Positions 36,096-46,689 of a stretch of 64,000 nt of DNA are shown here, piece after piece (positions within the stretch are counted from its first letter, which is position 1; each line of letters begins with the position of its first letter). The DNA comes from Salvator merianae (taxonomy: Eukaryota; Chordata; Lepidosauria; Squamata; Teiidae), in assembly GCA_003586115.2 (NCBI GenBank), contig QVOM02000112.1, positions 48,518,143-48,582,142 of the forward strand. The letters are read 5' to 3'. The translations under genes and the position numbers were made by a program. The notes beneath the pieces are model-generated. The model was not told the DNA's origin and searched no databases. It saw nothing but the letters and a program-made list of their open reading frames with translations.

Positions 36096-36516
36096 GGGCC
36101 TGTTCACACTTGCTGGCCTGGTATGGCATAACTGTACCATCTCAGATCAGTTAAAGATCAGGGCTGGAACAAGCCTGAACTGGACCACCAGCACTTGAAG
36201 TGCAGATGACCCAATAAGAACAGGCTGGATCACCATGGTCATGGAAACATCTGGCACATGCCTGGATGTTGCCATGGTGATCAGGATGCGGCACACAACT
36301 GCGCAGCCGCAGCCATGCTGGCATGTCCACTTGCAGTGTCACATCTAGAAGAGGGTGTGAAAGCTGCTGATCAGGAGCAATCTAGCTGTTCTCAGTCAAG
36401 CTGTGAACAAGTAGTTTTGTTGTCCACAGCCAGTAATGACTGGGAGCATTTGGAGGCACTTCGGGATGCAGTAGCAGCATCCAATTGCTCACTACATGGT
36501 AAGTGCCAACAGGCCC
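36096..36516. mobile_element. Harbinger-like MITE, GTTC-type ends, copy D
   Basis: The left terminus GGGCCTGTTCACACTTGC and the right terminus TAAGTGCCAACAGGCCC are the best matched pair in this class and are flanked by TCA (36093-36095 and 36517-36519). It is 421 bp and shares GTTGCCATGGTGATCAGGAT-type interior sequence with the elements at 30165 and 35128. It ends 104 bp before the ZFAND2-like pseudogene insertion. Confidence 0.85.
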
Positions 36517-36608
36517 TCAATTTCAGCATTATTCCCTATCCTTTCCCACCCACTCTTGAGTAGACAATCTCAGCCTTTCAAGAAGTGCCTTAGCTATGAC
36601 AAAAAGAG

Positions 36609-36620
36609 CATATTAAGAGT
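36609..36620. repeat. left target duplication of retropseudogene
   Basis: CATATTAAGAGT, preceded by AAAAAGAG as is usual at L1 endonuclease sites. It matches 37348-37359 at 11 of 12 bases. Confidence 0.75.
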
Positions 36621-37347
36621 CAAAGCAGAGATGACTGGATCCTTGGAGTAAGCAGCACCAAACACAGCTTCTGAATGGAATTCCCAGACTTGGGCAGATT
36701 CTGTTTTGTGAAAAGCTGTAAACAGTTAGACATCCTCCTCATGAAGTGTGATGCCTGCAATGAAGTCTTTTGCAAAGATCACTTCACATACAGCCTCCAC
36801 CAGTGTTCTTCGGCATCTAAAAAGGGTGTACAGGTTCCCCTCTGTCCTCTCTGTAACATTCCTGTCTCAGTAAGAAAGGGGGAGATGCCAGAAGCTGTTG
36901 TGAGTGCCACCTTGACAGAGATTGTAAGCATGATCCAACCCAACCAAAGCAAAAGATGTTCACCAGGTGTTTCAAACTGGGCTGCAAGAAGAGGGAGATG
37001 ATGCCACTAATTTTCAGCCAATGTCAAGGGAACTATAGTCTCAAACACCAGCATCCTCTTGACCATGTGTGCCAAGAACAGGGATGTACCATCTCAAAAG
37101 CAGGATGTGCTGCCCTGTTGAGATTGCTGGAATCCAACCAGACATCTTTGAATGACCAGTTTCTACCAAGCAGGTGCAAACTAAAAAGCTGATGTTCTAC
37201 AACCAATGACCAAAACTACTTCATCTTCCTGCTTGCTGTCATCTTCAGGATTTAAAATCTCTGCAGTTTTTTCCTGTACTATTTTACATAATTTTATTTC
37301 TAAATAAATTGGTTTCTTCCCCCCAACCCCCAAAAGAAAAAAAAAAA
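36621..37347 (+). pseudogene. ZFAND2A-like: processed pseudogene, ZFAND2-type AN1 zinc finger
   Basis: Seen: an ATG at 36675 opens a frame starting MEFPDLGRFCFVKSCKQLD with a complete first AN1 zinc-finger ligand set (C10, C15, C25, C28, C33, H36, H42, C44). A one-base deletion near 36906-36912 shifts the frame, and the homologous protein continues in another frame (from about 36913) to a stop at 37190-37192. In the second AN1 finger two ligand cysteines are replaced, by Phe (SQC preceded by IF) and Ser (NYSLKH). There are no introns. AATAAA at 37303-37308 is followed about 25 bp later by an A-rich tail (37333-37347). CATATTAAGAGT (36609-36620) and CATATTAACAGT (37348-37359) flank the copy, 11 of 12 identical. 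Known: ZFAND2 proteins bind p97/proteasome during proteotoxic stress. Inferred: an L1-mediated retrocopy, now dead. ZFAND2A and ZFAND2B are not separable with certainty; the short length favours ZFAND2A. Confidence 0.9.
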
Positions 37348-37359
37348 CATATTAACAGT
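37348..37359. repeat. right target duplication of retropseudogene
   Basis: CATATTAACAGT immediately follows the A tail and pairs with 36609-36620. Confidence 0.75.
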
Positions 37360-37360
37360 T

Positions 37361-37377
37361 TAACCCTAACCCTAACC
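37361..37377. repeat. short telomere-like TAACCC run
   Basis: TAACCCTAACCCTAACC directly after the pseudogene's right target duplication. The complement GTTAACCCTAAT occurs about 35 bp further on at 37413-37424. Too short to call an interstitial telomere. Confidence 0.6.
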
Positions 37378-37809
37378 TGGGGATTCAGAAAATGGACAGT
37401 GAAAATTGTCATTAGGGTTAACTTTTTTTTTTTTTTCTTTGATCATGGGCAATCAAGAAAGGATCTAGTACTTATCTCATGAAATTTTATGCAATTAAAA
37501 GACAAAATAAAAAAAGAAACAAATTGCCAATGATTTTAGAAAGAATAAGCCAACTATAACATGCTTGTAGGAAACACTAAAAGCATGTAACACTAAAATT
37601 GTCTTCAAGATTTCTTTACAAGTCATTATATTGCTGCTAATTCTACTACCTTGAGAAGTATGGCAATAACATTAAACAGAACAACTAATTTCCAATGCCT
37701 TGAAATGGAAAGGCATTGCAAAGGTAATCTACAGCAAATGTTATGTAAAAGGAAAACTGATAGTATGAGTGGAAGTAGCAAATCAGGGCAGCCATCTTGG
37801 CATATCTCT

Positions 37810-38110
37810 AATTCATGCTCTATTTGTTTATTCATATTTATTTACAATAATTGTGTCCCAGGTCAAGTCATAACATATGACAAAACAAACACTAAAACAT
37901 TTTTAAAAATATAACCCATCCAAACCTCTCTCCCTCCCACCCTGGCAGGACTTCATTCAGAGGAACTAGGAATCAAAGGCCCAGGTAGAGAAATACGTTT
38001 TAACCAGGTGCTGAAAATCATGTAAAGTTAATGCCTGATGTTCCTCCACTGGGTGGCTGTTACAGAGAAAGCCCTCTTGTATGCCCCAGGCCTGCATACT
38101 TGATGAGCCA
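37810..38110 (-). mobile_element. old L2-like LINE 3' end
   Basis: The left edge CATATTTATTTACAATAATT, a poorly coding middle, then CTGTTACAGAGAAAGCCCTC parallels the L2 C-terminal and untranslated block at 55865-56140, including the position of the GAAAAGGTCC-like phrase. Highly diverged. Confidence 0.45.
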
Positions 38111-39167
38111 ATGTAAGAACTTTTCTCTCTTTCTCTATGATGTCACTGAATTCCCAGTACAGTTTGGGGTTCCAGCTTAATTCTTCCATCCCGTCTTCGT
38201 TTGCTTTGCTTCCTGGGAACATTGGTACTCTGCCTTAAACTGGCTCAATACTGCTGACACAATTTGGTTTTCCAGGCTTTCAGTACAGCATCTTCCCAAG
38301 CCTATGGTGGAAGTACTAGAAATTGAATCAGGGTTCTCTGGCATGGAAAGCAGCTTTTCTACTACAGATGTACACAGAGATTCCACTAATGCAAGGTGCC
38401 TCTTGTTCCTTTCTTTCACTTCTGTTCATGGTGTTTGCTTCTCTTGTTGGTGCTACTCCTTCTGAAGTTTCCATTCCTTGCTGAAACTATTCCTGATACT
38501 AGACCAAGAACTCTTAATCCTCTGTGATAAGTTGGAGATGCTCCAGGCTTCTTTTTTCTTCAACAGAGTTGGTTAGGTTGGACATATTTTTAATTTTTCC
38601 ATTCTGAAATTTTGGATCAACCACAGTACAGAACTATCTCAAAATAGACTAAAATGTCATTCAAATTTCCGTTACTTACTTCTATGTTCTTTATATAGGT
38701 CATGGGTTCAGATATAAGCAGTATCCAGATGCCAGGTTTTTAAGGTTTTGATACCACTTTTGCAGGCAAATTTTCAACACCATCCACATGACTTCACTTT
38801 AAAGAGACAAGACTGTGGGTTAAAGACTAGACTGGCTGGGGTCAGAAAACACCCCATTAATACCAGTAAGCTTTTAAAAAGTTTTCATGGAAATAAAATC
38901 GAACTGCATTCTACCCAGGACTTTGCATCTGATTTTGGGTTACCTTCAAGGAAGAGTACCCACATGCATTTCCTGGAATGTAATTCCAAAATCACCTCCA
39001 AAGAGGAGTGGCTGAATACATTTCTTTGTACAGAGGTGCATTTGGAGTGCTGCATCCACACTCCTCCATTCCAGCCCAGAAGATGGGGCTTGGATTAGGG
39101 TGACATTAAATGGCCCATGATGTATTTCTGCCTCCTGTGGGGCTTTCTTCTCACCTATCTCATCAGG
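38111..39167. other. unassigned non-coding stretch
   Basis: A 116-codon plus-strand frame at 38748-39098 has no product I recognise. No named repeat. Confidence 0.4.
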
Positions 39168-39170
39168 GGT

Positions 39171-39330
39171 AAGAACAAAAGAACATCAGAGGAGCTCTGC
39201 TGGATTGGGCCACAGCCCATCTACTCCAGCATCCGGTCTCACACCAGTGGCTTCCGGGCATTCCCAAGCAGAAGACAAAGGCAAAACCTTCACCGGCTCT
39301 TGGGTCACTGCAAATGCAACACTTCCAAAT
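39171..39330 (-). mobile_element. CR1 LINE 3' end
   Basis: AAGAACATCAGAGGAGCTC, GGATTGGGCCACAGCCCATC, GGGCATTCCCAAGCAGAAGA and AAAACCTTCACC are in CR1 3' order. Only the last 160 bp is retained. Confidence 0.8.
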
Positions 39331-39839
39331 GCAGTGAGGATCACCCTGTCTTGCCCTGGTCATTTCTGCTCTCCTCTTTCTCCCCTTGTCAAGCTTCCAA
39401 CATTTGCTCTCAGGAGAGATGCCATGCAAGTTAAGCAGCTGGAGGTGCTGGCCTGGGAGCCTTGCTTACAGAGGTTGGCTGGATGCTGTCTTTGTATAGA
39501 AAACCCCTGAGACATGTCTTCAGGTCTGCATCCCACTTCAAATTCAAATGAGGAAAGTCCAGAGTTCTCATGACCTGCCTGTGCATTCACCCGAAGTGTC
39601 TTAGGAGAACATGATCTGGCAATTATACAGGGCATGGCCCACAAGATTTGTCCTTAACAGCAGAACCACCTTCAAAATGCCTCTTGCTGACTCATATGCT
39701 CTTTCTCTGTTTATCTGTAATCCTGATCACAAGCCTCTGTAGTTGACTTCTGGGCCTCATTAGTCTGCATGTTGATGTGAATTTGTTAGGCCCAGTCCCC
39801 TGCTGGTATTCTCCATCTCCGTTAGACAGAGATGATCTA

Positions 39840-40039
39840 GATCAGGGAGGCCCTGATTGGGATTACCAGTAGACCTGCTTAAATGAGTCTACTGGTTGAT
39901 CAGAAGGCCCTAGTCCAAAAAACATGAGATACGTAGACGGCACTGTTCCAGACCATGCTTTTTCATGGGCGCAACCAGTGGGCCTGGTTGGCCCAGACCA
40001 ACTGGTCCAGACAATGGACAGGTAAGTGCAGAAAAGGTC
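39840..40039. mobile_element. Harbinger-like MITE, right part
   Basis: The intact right terminus GGTAAGTGCAGAAAAGGTC ends at 40039, followed by TAT. The interior includes an ACCAGTAGAC/GTCTACTGGT hairpin (39866-39897) and CCAGACCAACTGGTCCAGAC. The left terminus could not be located, so the start is an estimate. Confidence 0.5.
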
Positions 40040-41394
40040 TATAGTGGGTTTAATAGCAGAAAAGCACTGGAATTTGGGGTCTTTTTGTAATTCTGTGAGG
40101 CAAAGGTAAAAGGTCTTCTCAAGCACTGAAGGTAGGGAAGCCTTTTCCACCTTTAGATTTTGAAGGGAGACAAGGTTGAATTCCTTTCTAATATTTCCAG
40201 AAAAAATGTTCCTGGCAGGAAATGGAAGAGCCTAGAAGCCAAGTAAAATACAGATGTTACTATAGTATCCTTTTTCACGAAACAGGGCAGGCTATAGGCC
40301 AAGAAGATACAGAGGGGAACATATTTGTATTTCTACGGATCCAGCAATCTGTTGTGTATGTAATTGCCCGCAGACATGGCAAGGTGCTGGAGGGGGATTC
40401 CTGGCTTGCTAGAACCACATCAGCAATTCCTGAAAGGTGTTTCTTCAGCTGTTATGTTCTTAATGAGTGCAGCATCATTTCTCAGAACGTTGACCACAGT
40501 AGCAAACCTGTGCCTTGCTCTTTGGACTGAAAAGCTTTGCTTCTTTTATCGTTACAAGTCCATCTTGAAGCACGAAGGGAATAAAGCATGTACTTCTCAT
40601 GCAGAGTGTGAGGCTTCCCCTTTGCACCTTTGGGAACAGAGGATATATTAAACTAGATATGTTTTCCTTCTGTGCTCAACCGCAACAGCAGTTCAGGCAG
40701 TGGAAGAAATATTGGATACAATACCAAAAGCAACAGAGGCCAGTAAGAAGCAGAACGAGGTGAAATGCTATAAAAATTTTAATGCACAGCTATAGCTATA
40801 CTTCCCTTATTAAGAAAGCCAAATTGGTGGTGCATTCTCAATAGTCCAATCGCAGCAAAGTCTCGTCAAGGCATCTGGTATAAACATTATATTGCAAAAG
40901 GGAATATCCGGAAGAGCACCGCCTTGTGAAAGTGGCCTTTGCTTACTTGAACTACCAGCAATTTGCCTCAACAGGGCACCATATCAACCCTATAATCTCA
41001 CAGAAGATGGAAAGCAAGGGAACGTGAGGCTTGTAAGGGTAGCAAGAGTCAACAGTCCCCAAAGAAAGGAGAAAAGGAAGATCAAAACAGTATCCAGAGA
41101 CTTAATGCAGAGTAATGCAGAGATTTAAGGGCTTCTTCAGTGGCCTTAACTTTTGCCTGGTGAAGACAGATCATGTTGTTATTATTTCCATAATGATGTT
41201 TTAGTGTTTTAATACTGTATATTGATCTTGCTTTCTATAGTTTCTATTGTTATACAATCATCCGTCATTACTGATGGCTTTAATATCTGTCAGTTTTTAG
41301 TACCTGTGAGTACAGAATTGCAAAGGGTTCTGGTACTTAATGACTTAACACTAGATACTGGCACTTCCATGAACTTTTTTCAGGTCAGAAGGGT
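40040..41394. other. unassigned non-coding stretch
   Basis: Overlapping frames of 95-102 codons at 40222-40651 are unrecognised. No repeat or RNA gene can be supported. Confidence 0.4.
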
Positions 41395-41880
41395 TTGAAA
41401 TGGCTAAGAATGCAAGAAATGCTCTGTTGGATTGGGCCAGCAGGCCACCCAGACTAGCAGTCTGTTCGCAGAGGCCGTGTCTGCCATTCAGAACGCATTT
41501 TCCACATTCATCCATACAAAAATGGCACCATAGCACACTCCAGTTATGAACTGCTTGTAAGCAGCCCACACTATACAAGTTGGTAGCCGCTTCTCATGGA
41601 AGCAAATTCCTCAGTTTAACTGCTGTGTGAATAAATGTTTCCTTTTGTTTCCAAGGTTCAGATCCATTGGGCAAACCCAATTCCAGCATTTTGGGAAAAG
41701 GAGAAAAACTTCATATTCTCTGTTTCAGCACCACACATAATTTTATTGAGCTGTATCATGTCTCCTCTCATTTGCCTTCTTTGTATACTAAAAATTCCCA
41801 GCTACTGTAATGCATTCTCATAGGATAGTTCCTCTAGTCCTTTGATCATTTTGCTTGCTCTTTTTTAAAACTTTTGTAGT
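41395..41880 (-). mobile_element. CR1 LINE 3' end, divergent subfamily
   Basis: Read on the complement it carries the CR1 C-terminal and untranslated layout: the phrase TTCCTCAGTTTAACTGCTGT (41610-41630), then GAGCTGTATCATGTCTCCTC, then CCTCTAGTCCTTTGATCATT at its 5' side. The 3' terminal TGTTGGATTGGGCCAGCAGG parallels GGATCAGGCC in other copies. It is older than the copy at 50944. Confidence 0.65.
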
Positions 41881-41959
41881 GCAGTGATGGAAACTATACA
41901 CTGCACAGCTCTATCTCTGGCCACCACCCACCAGCTCTGTATCTTGAAGGCAGAGTTTG

Positions 41960-42260
41960 GTTGAACTGCATAGAAGAAGGCATCTATGTACTGTGGTCTT
42001 CAGCCATATGGAGTTTTAAAGGCCAAGGAAAAGTACAATGAAATGTAGGAGATCAAGAACTGGTGTCATATGGTTCTGCTTCTAGATGTCACACAGTCCT
42101 GCTTCTCTCAAAAAACTTTACTGCTACATTCTGCACCAGCTCCAGTTTATGAACTGCTTTCAAGGGCAGTCCCAAAGAGAGCACATTACAATAGTGCCCA
42201 ATACGCTGGAAAAGATTACTTTGTCCGAAAACATAGAGAGCTGCTGCTGCCATTTGGGTG
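41960..42260 (-). mobile_element. L2 LINE internal fragment
   Basis: TTCTGCACCAGCTCCAGTTT, ACTGCTTTCAAGGGCAGTCC and AATAGTGCCCAATACG align with 56400-56470 of the better L2. The minus strand encodes SLGLPLKAVHKLELVQNVAV. Confidence 0.7.
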
Positions 42261-42366
42261 GATAAGATATAGTCCATCAGATGGTGCTGGACTCCAGCTT
42301 TTACTGGCCCTGAGAGGGATGACCAATGGCTGGCAGCAATGGGGATCTATCAACAGAACCATGTTT

Positions 42367-43190
42367 TGTTGTTTTGTTTTTTTATTTTAAAAACTTACAA
42401 TATACAAATTCTATGTCAACCCAAAATATCAATCCAAAAATGATTCCCTTCCCTCCCTCCTCCCATACCTCCTCCCCTGTAGCAATTTCTTTATTTTATA
42501 CTTCGTTTTGTAGTAACAGGGTTAACTCTGAGACTTCATGTAATATTAATTCATTCCTTGTTTTTTTGCTTAATATTGTTCACTACTGGTATGTAGTTTA
42601 TCCCTTGCCTTATCGTATTACCTTCGTACCATTTTGCCTTTGATCTCTAACACATCCCATTTCATATACTCTATGTCATTAATGCAACCATAAGTGGTAG
42701 CTTGTAGCTTTAAGGGTGGTGTTCGTAACTCACAGGAAGTGAGCAATTGTTGTTCGTGGGGCCTCCGTACTGTCACAGCAGGCTGTGACAGTACAGAGGC
42801 CTGGAGGCCCCACAAACAGCAATCACCCACTTCCCACAGGTTATGAACACCCACCCTTACAGCCATGGGCTGCCGCTGGCAACCATCCATTCAAGTCCCA
42901 TTTAGCACAGCCTCATATAATCATGGACTGGGCCACTATAACCAATACCCTTATTAACCTTTTAATCTCTGGCTTCAGTTTCTCAACCCGAGCCATGATT
43001 CAATTTTCCTTGTCCTAATTTGTCACTTACTCTATCAAGTTCTTCCTTTATTTCATTCCAAAATTTTTGTAGGCCCTCACACTCCCACCATGAGTGCATA
43101 TATACTCTCTTCTTCTTTCCACAATGCCAGCACATAGGGCTTATTGCTGTGTTGATATAGGTCAGCTGGCATGGTGCCCTGTACCACTTG
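42367..43190 (-). mobile_element. L1 LINE with 17-bp target duplication
   Basis: A 5'-truncated L1 in minus orientation. The left edge is a T-rich run (inverted A tail). The right part encodes the L1 ORF2 C-terminal region (CECEGLQKFWNEIKEELDRV-like peptide on the minus strand around 43020-43090, preceded by a Trp-Trp pair). TATCAACAGAACCATGT is found exactly at 42350-42366 and 43191-43207, fixing both boundaries. A hAT-like palindrome is nested at 42692-42878. Confidence 0.9.
42692..42878. mobile_element. palindromic hAT-like MITE, copy 3
   Basis: A 187-bp palindrome. The left arm starts AAGTGGTAGCTTGTAGCTTT and the right arm ends GGGCTGCCGCTG; the apex is around ACAGCAGGCTGTGACAGTAC. The identical 8-mer GCAACCAT lies at 42684-42691 and 42879-42886. 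It is inside the L1 copy, so it is younger than that L1. Confidence 0.92.
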
Positions 43191-43207
43191 TATCAACAGA
43201 ACCATGT

Positions 43208-44132
43208 CATAGTTTTCCATAGATTGTTTATACATTTATTTATAGTGCATCTCAAATATCTAGGCACTGCATAAAGCAAAATCACCTCGTCCATCTTATA
43301 ATGTGATAGACACAGAAGGGGAGAGTACTTTTCATATGTCACTGTAGTATATATATTGCATATACTTGAAATTAGATCAAACCAAATATGGCTTGTTTAA
43401 TTTGTCAATAGCACACCATTTGGAAAAACTGAAGAAATTCCTAGGGGAAGGGGTAGAGAATTGAAATGGGCTTAACCATCTCCCTCCCCTGCAGATTAAT
43501 CCCGGATTCCTGTGATTTTCTTTTAAAAAACTAATAAAATCTCCAGGGACCATGACAGTTTTATTCTCAGTCTAAGCACTGGACAGAAAGCAGCAGAGAG
43601 GCTGTGTGGATTTTATCAGTCTGATCTGGCATGAGTGGAGAATGGAAATGGGTTAGCAAGCAGAAAGACTTCCCAGGGAAAAAAAAAAAAAATCAAAGGC
43701 TTACAACTTCAATGATCACTTTCAAGCCACAGCTGCAGACCCTTCATTGGCTGAATCTGTCTGAAACATTAATCTTTTTTAAAAATATATATATAACTGA
43801 GGGCATTACCATCGCTTTGATCTTCAAGTGGTTTATGCAGAATGCCTTACTGCAAATAGAAACCCTTAGTGACATGATAATTGCAGCTAATGAACTCCAG
43901 CATCTCCATAGAGAAGAAGCTTAAAAAATATAATGGAGTCTGGTGGTCATTATTTCTGTGCATCACTTTTTACAGAAACACACAGACACACAAACCCCCC
44001 ACAAAAATCATAGGGATACCTACTGCCTCACCTTAGTCTAGGAATACAGTAAAGATAAAGGGGAAAACATGCTTGAGCCAAGCTCTTGTGGACATTCATG
44101 CAGTTTCCTTGATAACAGTATTAAGGTTGTTT
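43208..44132. other. unassigned non-coding stretch
   Basis: AT-rich with an A run at 43679-43692. A 97-codon frame at 43631-43924 is unrecognised. Confidence 0.4.
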
Positions 44133-44136
44133 TGAG

Positions 44137-44203
44137 AAGATGCTGGGATTTAACCTAGAGCTTTTGGCACACAAAGCTGATGCTCTAACACTGAGCTATG
44201 GCC
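44137..44203 (-). mobile_element. tRNA-derived SINE head
   Basis: On the minus strand it reads GGCCATAGCTCAGTGTTAGA through AGGTTAAATCCCAGCATCTT, giving box A (TAGCTCAGTGTTAGAG) and box B (GGTTAAATCCC) at tRNA spacing. The acceptor and anticodon arms no longer fold well, so it is not a functional tRNA gene. Such TAGCTCAGTGG heads are common in squamate SINEs. The body is not clearly delimited. Confidence 0.6.
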
Positions 44204-44424
44204 ACAAAGAGACCATAAAAAGTCATGGCTGCCTTTGCATTACCTGCTTCATGGGTGAGGATAAAATGGAGGGAAACGGGATAATGTTGACTGCTTTGTG
44301 CAATTTGGAAGAAGGATGGTTATTGTTGTTGAGTAGCACAGAGTCATGGCTGAGTCCTGGTTGACTGCATGGGCACCTCTATGCAGTTTTCTTGGCAGAG
44401 ACTCTGAAGTGCTGCCAGCTTCCA

Positions 44425-44494
44425 GGAAGATGCTGGGGATGAAACCAGCCACTCTCTGCTTTCCAGACAGTTTGCTCCACCACTGAGCTATAGT
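44425..44494 (-). mobile_element. second tRNA-derived SINE head
   Basis: The complement reads GACTATAGCTCAGTGGTGGA through GGTTTCATCCCCAGCATCTT, again a box A/box B pair and the same GCATCTT junction as the head at 44137-44203. The block on its left (about 44340-44424) may be SINE body. Confidence 0.6.
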
Positions 44495-44859
44495 CATTTC
44501 CAAGAAAGAAGGTACGTAAATACAAACATAAAGTACCTCCTTTTAAATTTTAGGTCAAACTTGGCAGGCCTCCATTATTGCACTACTTTAGGACCTCGCT
44601 AGAATAGATTGAGACTACTACAGCATTTTGCTGTTGCCATAAGTACAGTAGACATAATCCTTAGTCATAACAGCAGCCTCCAAAAGGAACATTCCAGGAT
44701 CTGATTGTCGCTCACCTGAGGACCATGAGAAAATACAAAGACATGAGTGCATGGACCCACTCTTGTTGATGATGCTACAGCAGCTGATGTGCAGATTCAG
44801 GACAGGATCAAGGGAGAAGCCAGCAAAGCAGCTGCCTGGGTACCAACCTATAAGGGGCA

Positions 44860-45261
44860 TTAAAACACCATTGCATTCTGGCTGTTGGCTCTGAAGTCTA
44901 GGCCCAGACCTCAGAGATGGTACCCAGCATCTGCAGGCCAGGAACTTTTCATTCCTGGCCTTTCTGAGAGGGCTCTTTTCTGTGGTCCAGCAGTGGTTCC
45001 TGGAGTGCCACCAAAAAGTGTCCCCCATAGGCCCACTAGTACAACTGGTAGACCTCATTGTCTTGTCAAGATCTATCCAGTAGAGTGCCATTTTGGTGCC
45101 CTGTTCTGCTGTTTTACTTCATCCAGTGCCAAAAAACCATTCTAGGTGGAGGCAGAGCTTTCCCATTCTGCAACAGTATGTTGAAGGGAGGCTCCTTCAT
45201 AGACCACACTAGTGGTCCATGTGGAAAGGACCATGATATCAGGAAGGTGAGAATTCTTTCC
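44860..45261. mobile_element. Harbinger-like MITE, left end unclear
   Basis: The interior CAGGCCAGGAACTTTTCATT, GGCCTTTCTGAGAGG and GTGGTCCATGTGGAAAGGACC followed by ATGATATCAGGAAGG parallels the 22639 copy (where ATGATATCCTGAAG precedes the right terminus). The probable right terminus GAGAATTCTTTCC ends at 45261, followed by TCA. The left terminus is not found. Confidence 0.5.
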
Positions 45262-45999
45262 TCATTATCTAACACAAATGTGGATTTTCAGAGGTAGAAG
45301 GAAAACTGCTGGTCACTTTTTTGATGTGTTCTCTCACTCTGAAGGTGGATCAAGAGTGGATTGAAACTTAGATGTAGCTGACCCCTAATTTAGGAAAGGG
45401 AAGAGTAAGTGGAAGAACTACAGTTCTCTGGGTCTCTGTAATTCCACTACTCTCATGGGAATGCCTCCCAATGCTCATGTTCTGTTGCAACCTGACAGCT
45501 GAATTTAGGCACTGGAGGGAAGGAAGACGTGCTAATAGAAGTAACTGCAGCTACTTCTTAGAAGAGCTGTCCTTGTCACTACTCATGAAGAAACTGCCTG
45601 TCTGTCTCGCCTTTCCTTTATTAGAATGTGTTAGTGGCTATGCTATTCCATGCTAATTGAGGAGAGATCATGGAACTCAAAATGACGGGGAATGTCTGCT
45701 TCATGATTGAATGGTGTGGATGATCACTGAGGCCCAGAATCGGCTGAAGGACAGAGCTGGACACCAGCAACAGGCAAATATCTTCTTAATACAGCCCTTT
45801 CTGTGCAGTGAAACCCTAGACGTGTCTCCTCAGAAGTAAATCACAATGAAATCCGAGGGTTTCTCTGCATAGGACTGAAGTCCAGTGAACTGAATCTCAA
45901 GCAGAGCTCTTCTCTTGTCACAGCTATTAAGCAGGAACAAATGCTGCCCATGTGGCTCACCCCAAAACAAAAGGCCATCAAAGCCACACTTCATTTTCT
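45262..45999. other. unassigned non-coding stretch
   Basis: No recognised gene or repeat. Frames are under 65 codons. Confidence 0.4.
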
Positions 46000-46185
46000 G
46001 GCTCTTATTGTACTGAGCATTATTCCAGATTTTATCCTAGAATAGGGATCTGTCACCTGCATGTTGGTGCAGATTACAGCAGGCTCCGCCCAGGACAGAC
46101 TCTGCTCAGGGCCTGCTGTACTGTGAACTAGCATACAGATCCTATTCTTATATAATCTAGAATAAGGCCCAGTGCATAAAAGGCC
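46000..46185. mobile_element. 186-bp palindromic Harbinger-like MITE
   Basis: The left arm GGCTCTTATTGTACTGAGCA and the complement of the right arm GGCCTTTTATGCACTGGGCC match at 25 of the first 32 bases. The arms continue to AGAATAGGGATCTGT / ACAGATCCTATTCT. TCT flanks both sides (45997-45999, 46186-46188). Non-coding. Confidence 0.75.
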
Positions 46186-46689
46186 TCTGACTCCTATTTT
46201 TTGGTTCTTCTCCTCCCTTCTCTCTCTCCCTCTGCTATCCCATTAAGCTATCATTTTACAGTAGGGGGTGCCAGATTAATAGCCTGCTTGGAGTGCCCAT
46301 ATGTCATGGTCGGATCCTGTTCAGAGGTGTAATCTTTTGCTGGTGATCCCTCCTTTGCTCTTTGCATATTTCTAACAATGCAGTCCCTAAACAACTGGGA
46401 ATCAATTTTCTCATCCCAGTCACTGTATGCCACTTATAAACAGACCTGAAAGAAAAAAAATTAAGAAGAGAGAAATAGGAAGTCTTTTATCTGTTACAAT
46501 CCAAATGCTACATTATTTTGCTTCATCCGCAACAACATTATTTAAGGGGGAGAATGAGAAATGGTTTCTTGAATCTCAAAGGAAATAGAGTCCTTTAAGC
46601 TGTGCATGCCTTTCTTACTAGTTATTTTTCTTATGTCAAGGAGAAATGATTTAGGATGATGTTTATTTAAGAATCATCTAATTTTGTGG

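Noticed and set aside
36675..37001. Intact ZFAND2-like gene
   Set aside because: The 108-codon frame departs from the family after about residue 77 because of a one-base deletion, the second finger lacks two cysteines, and the copy has the marks of a retrocopy.
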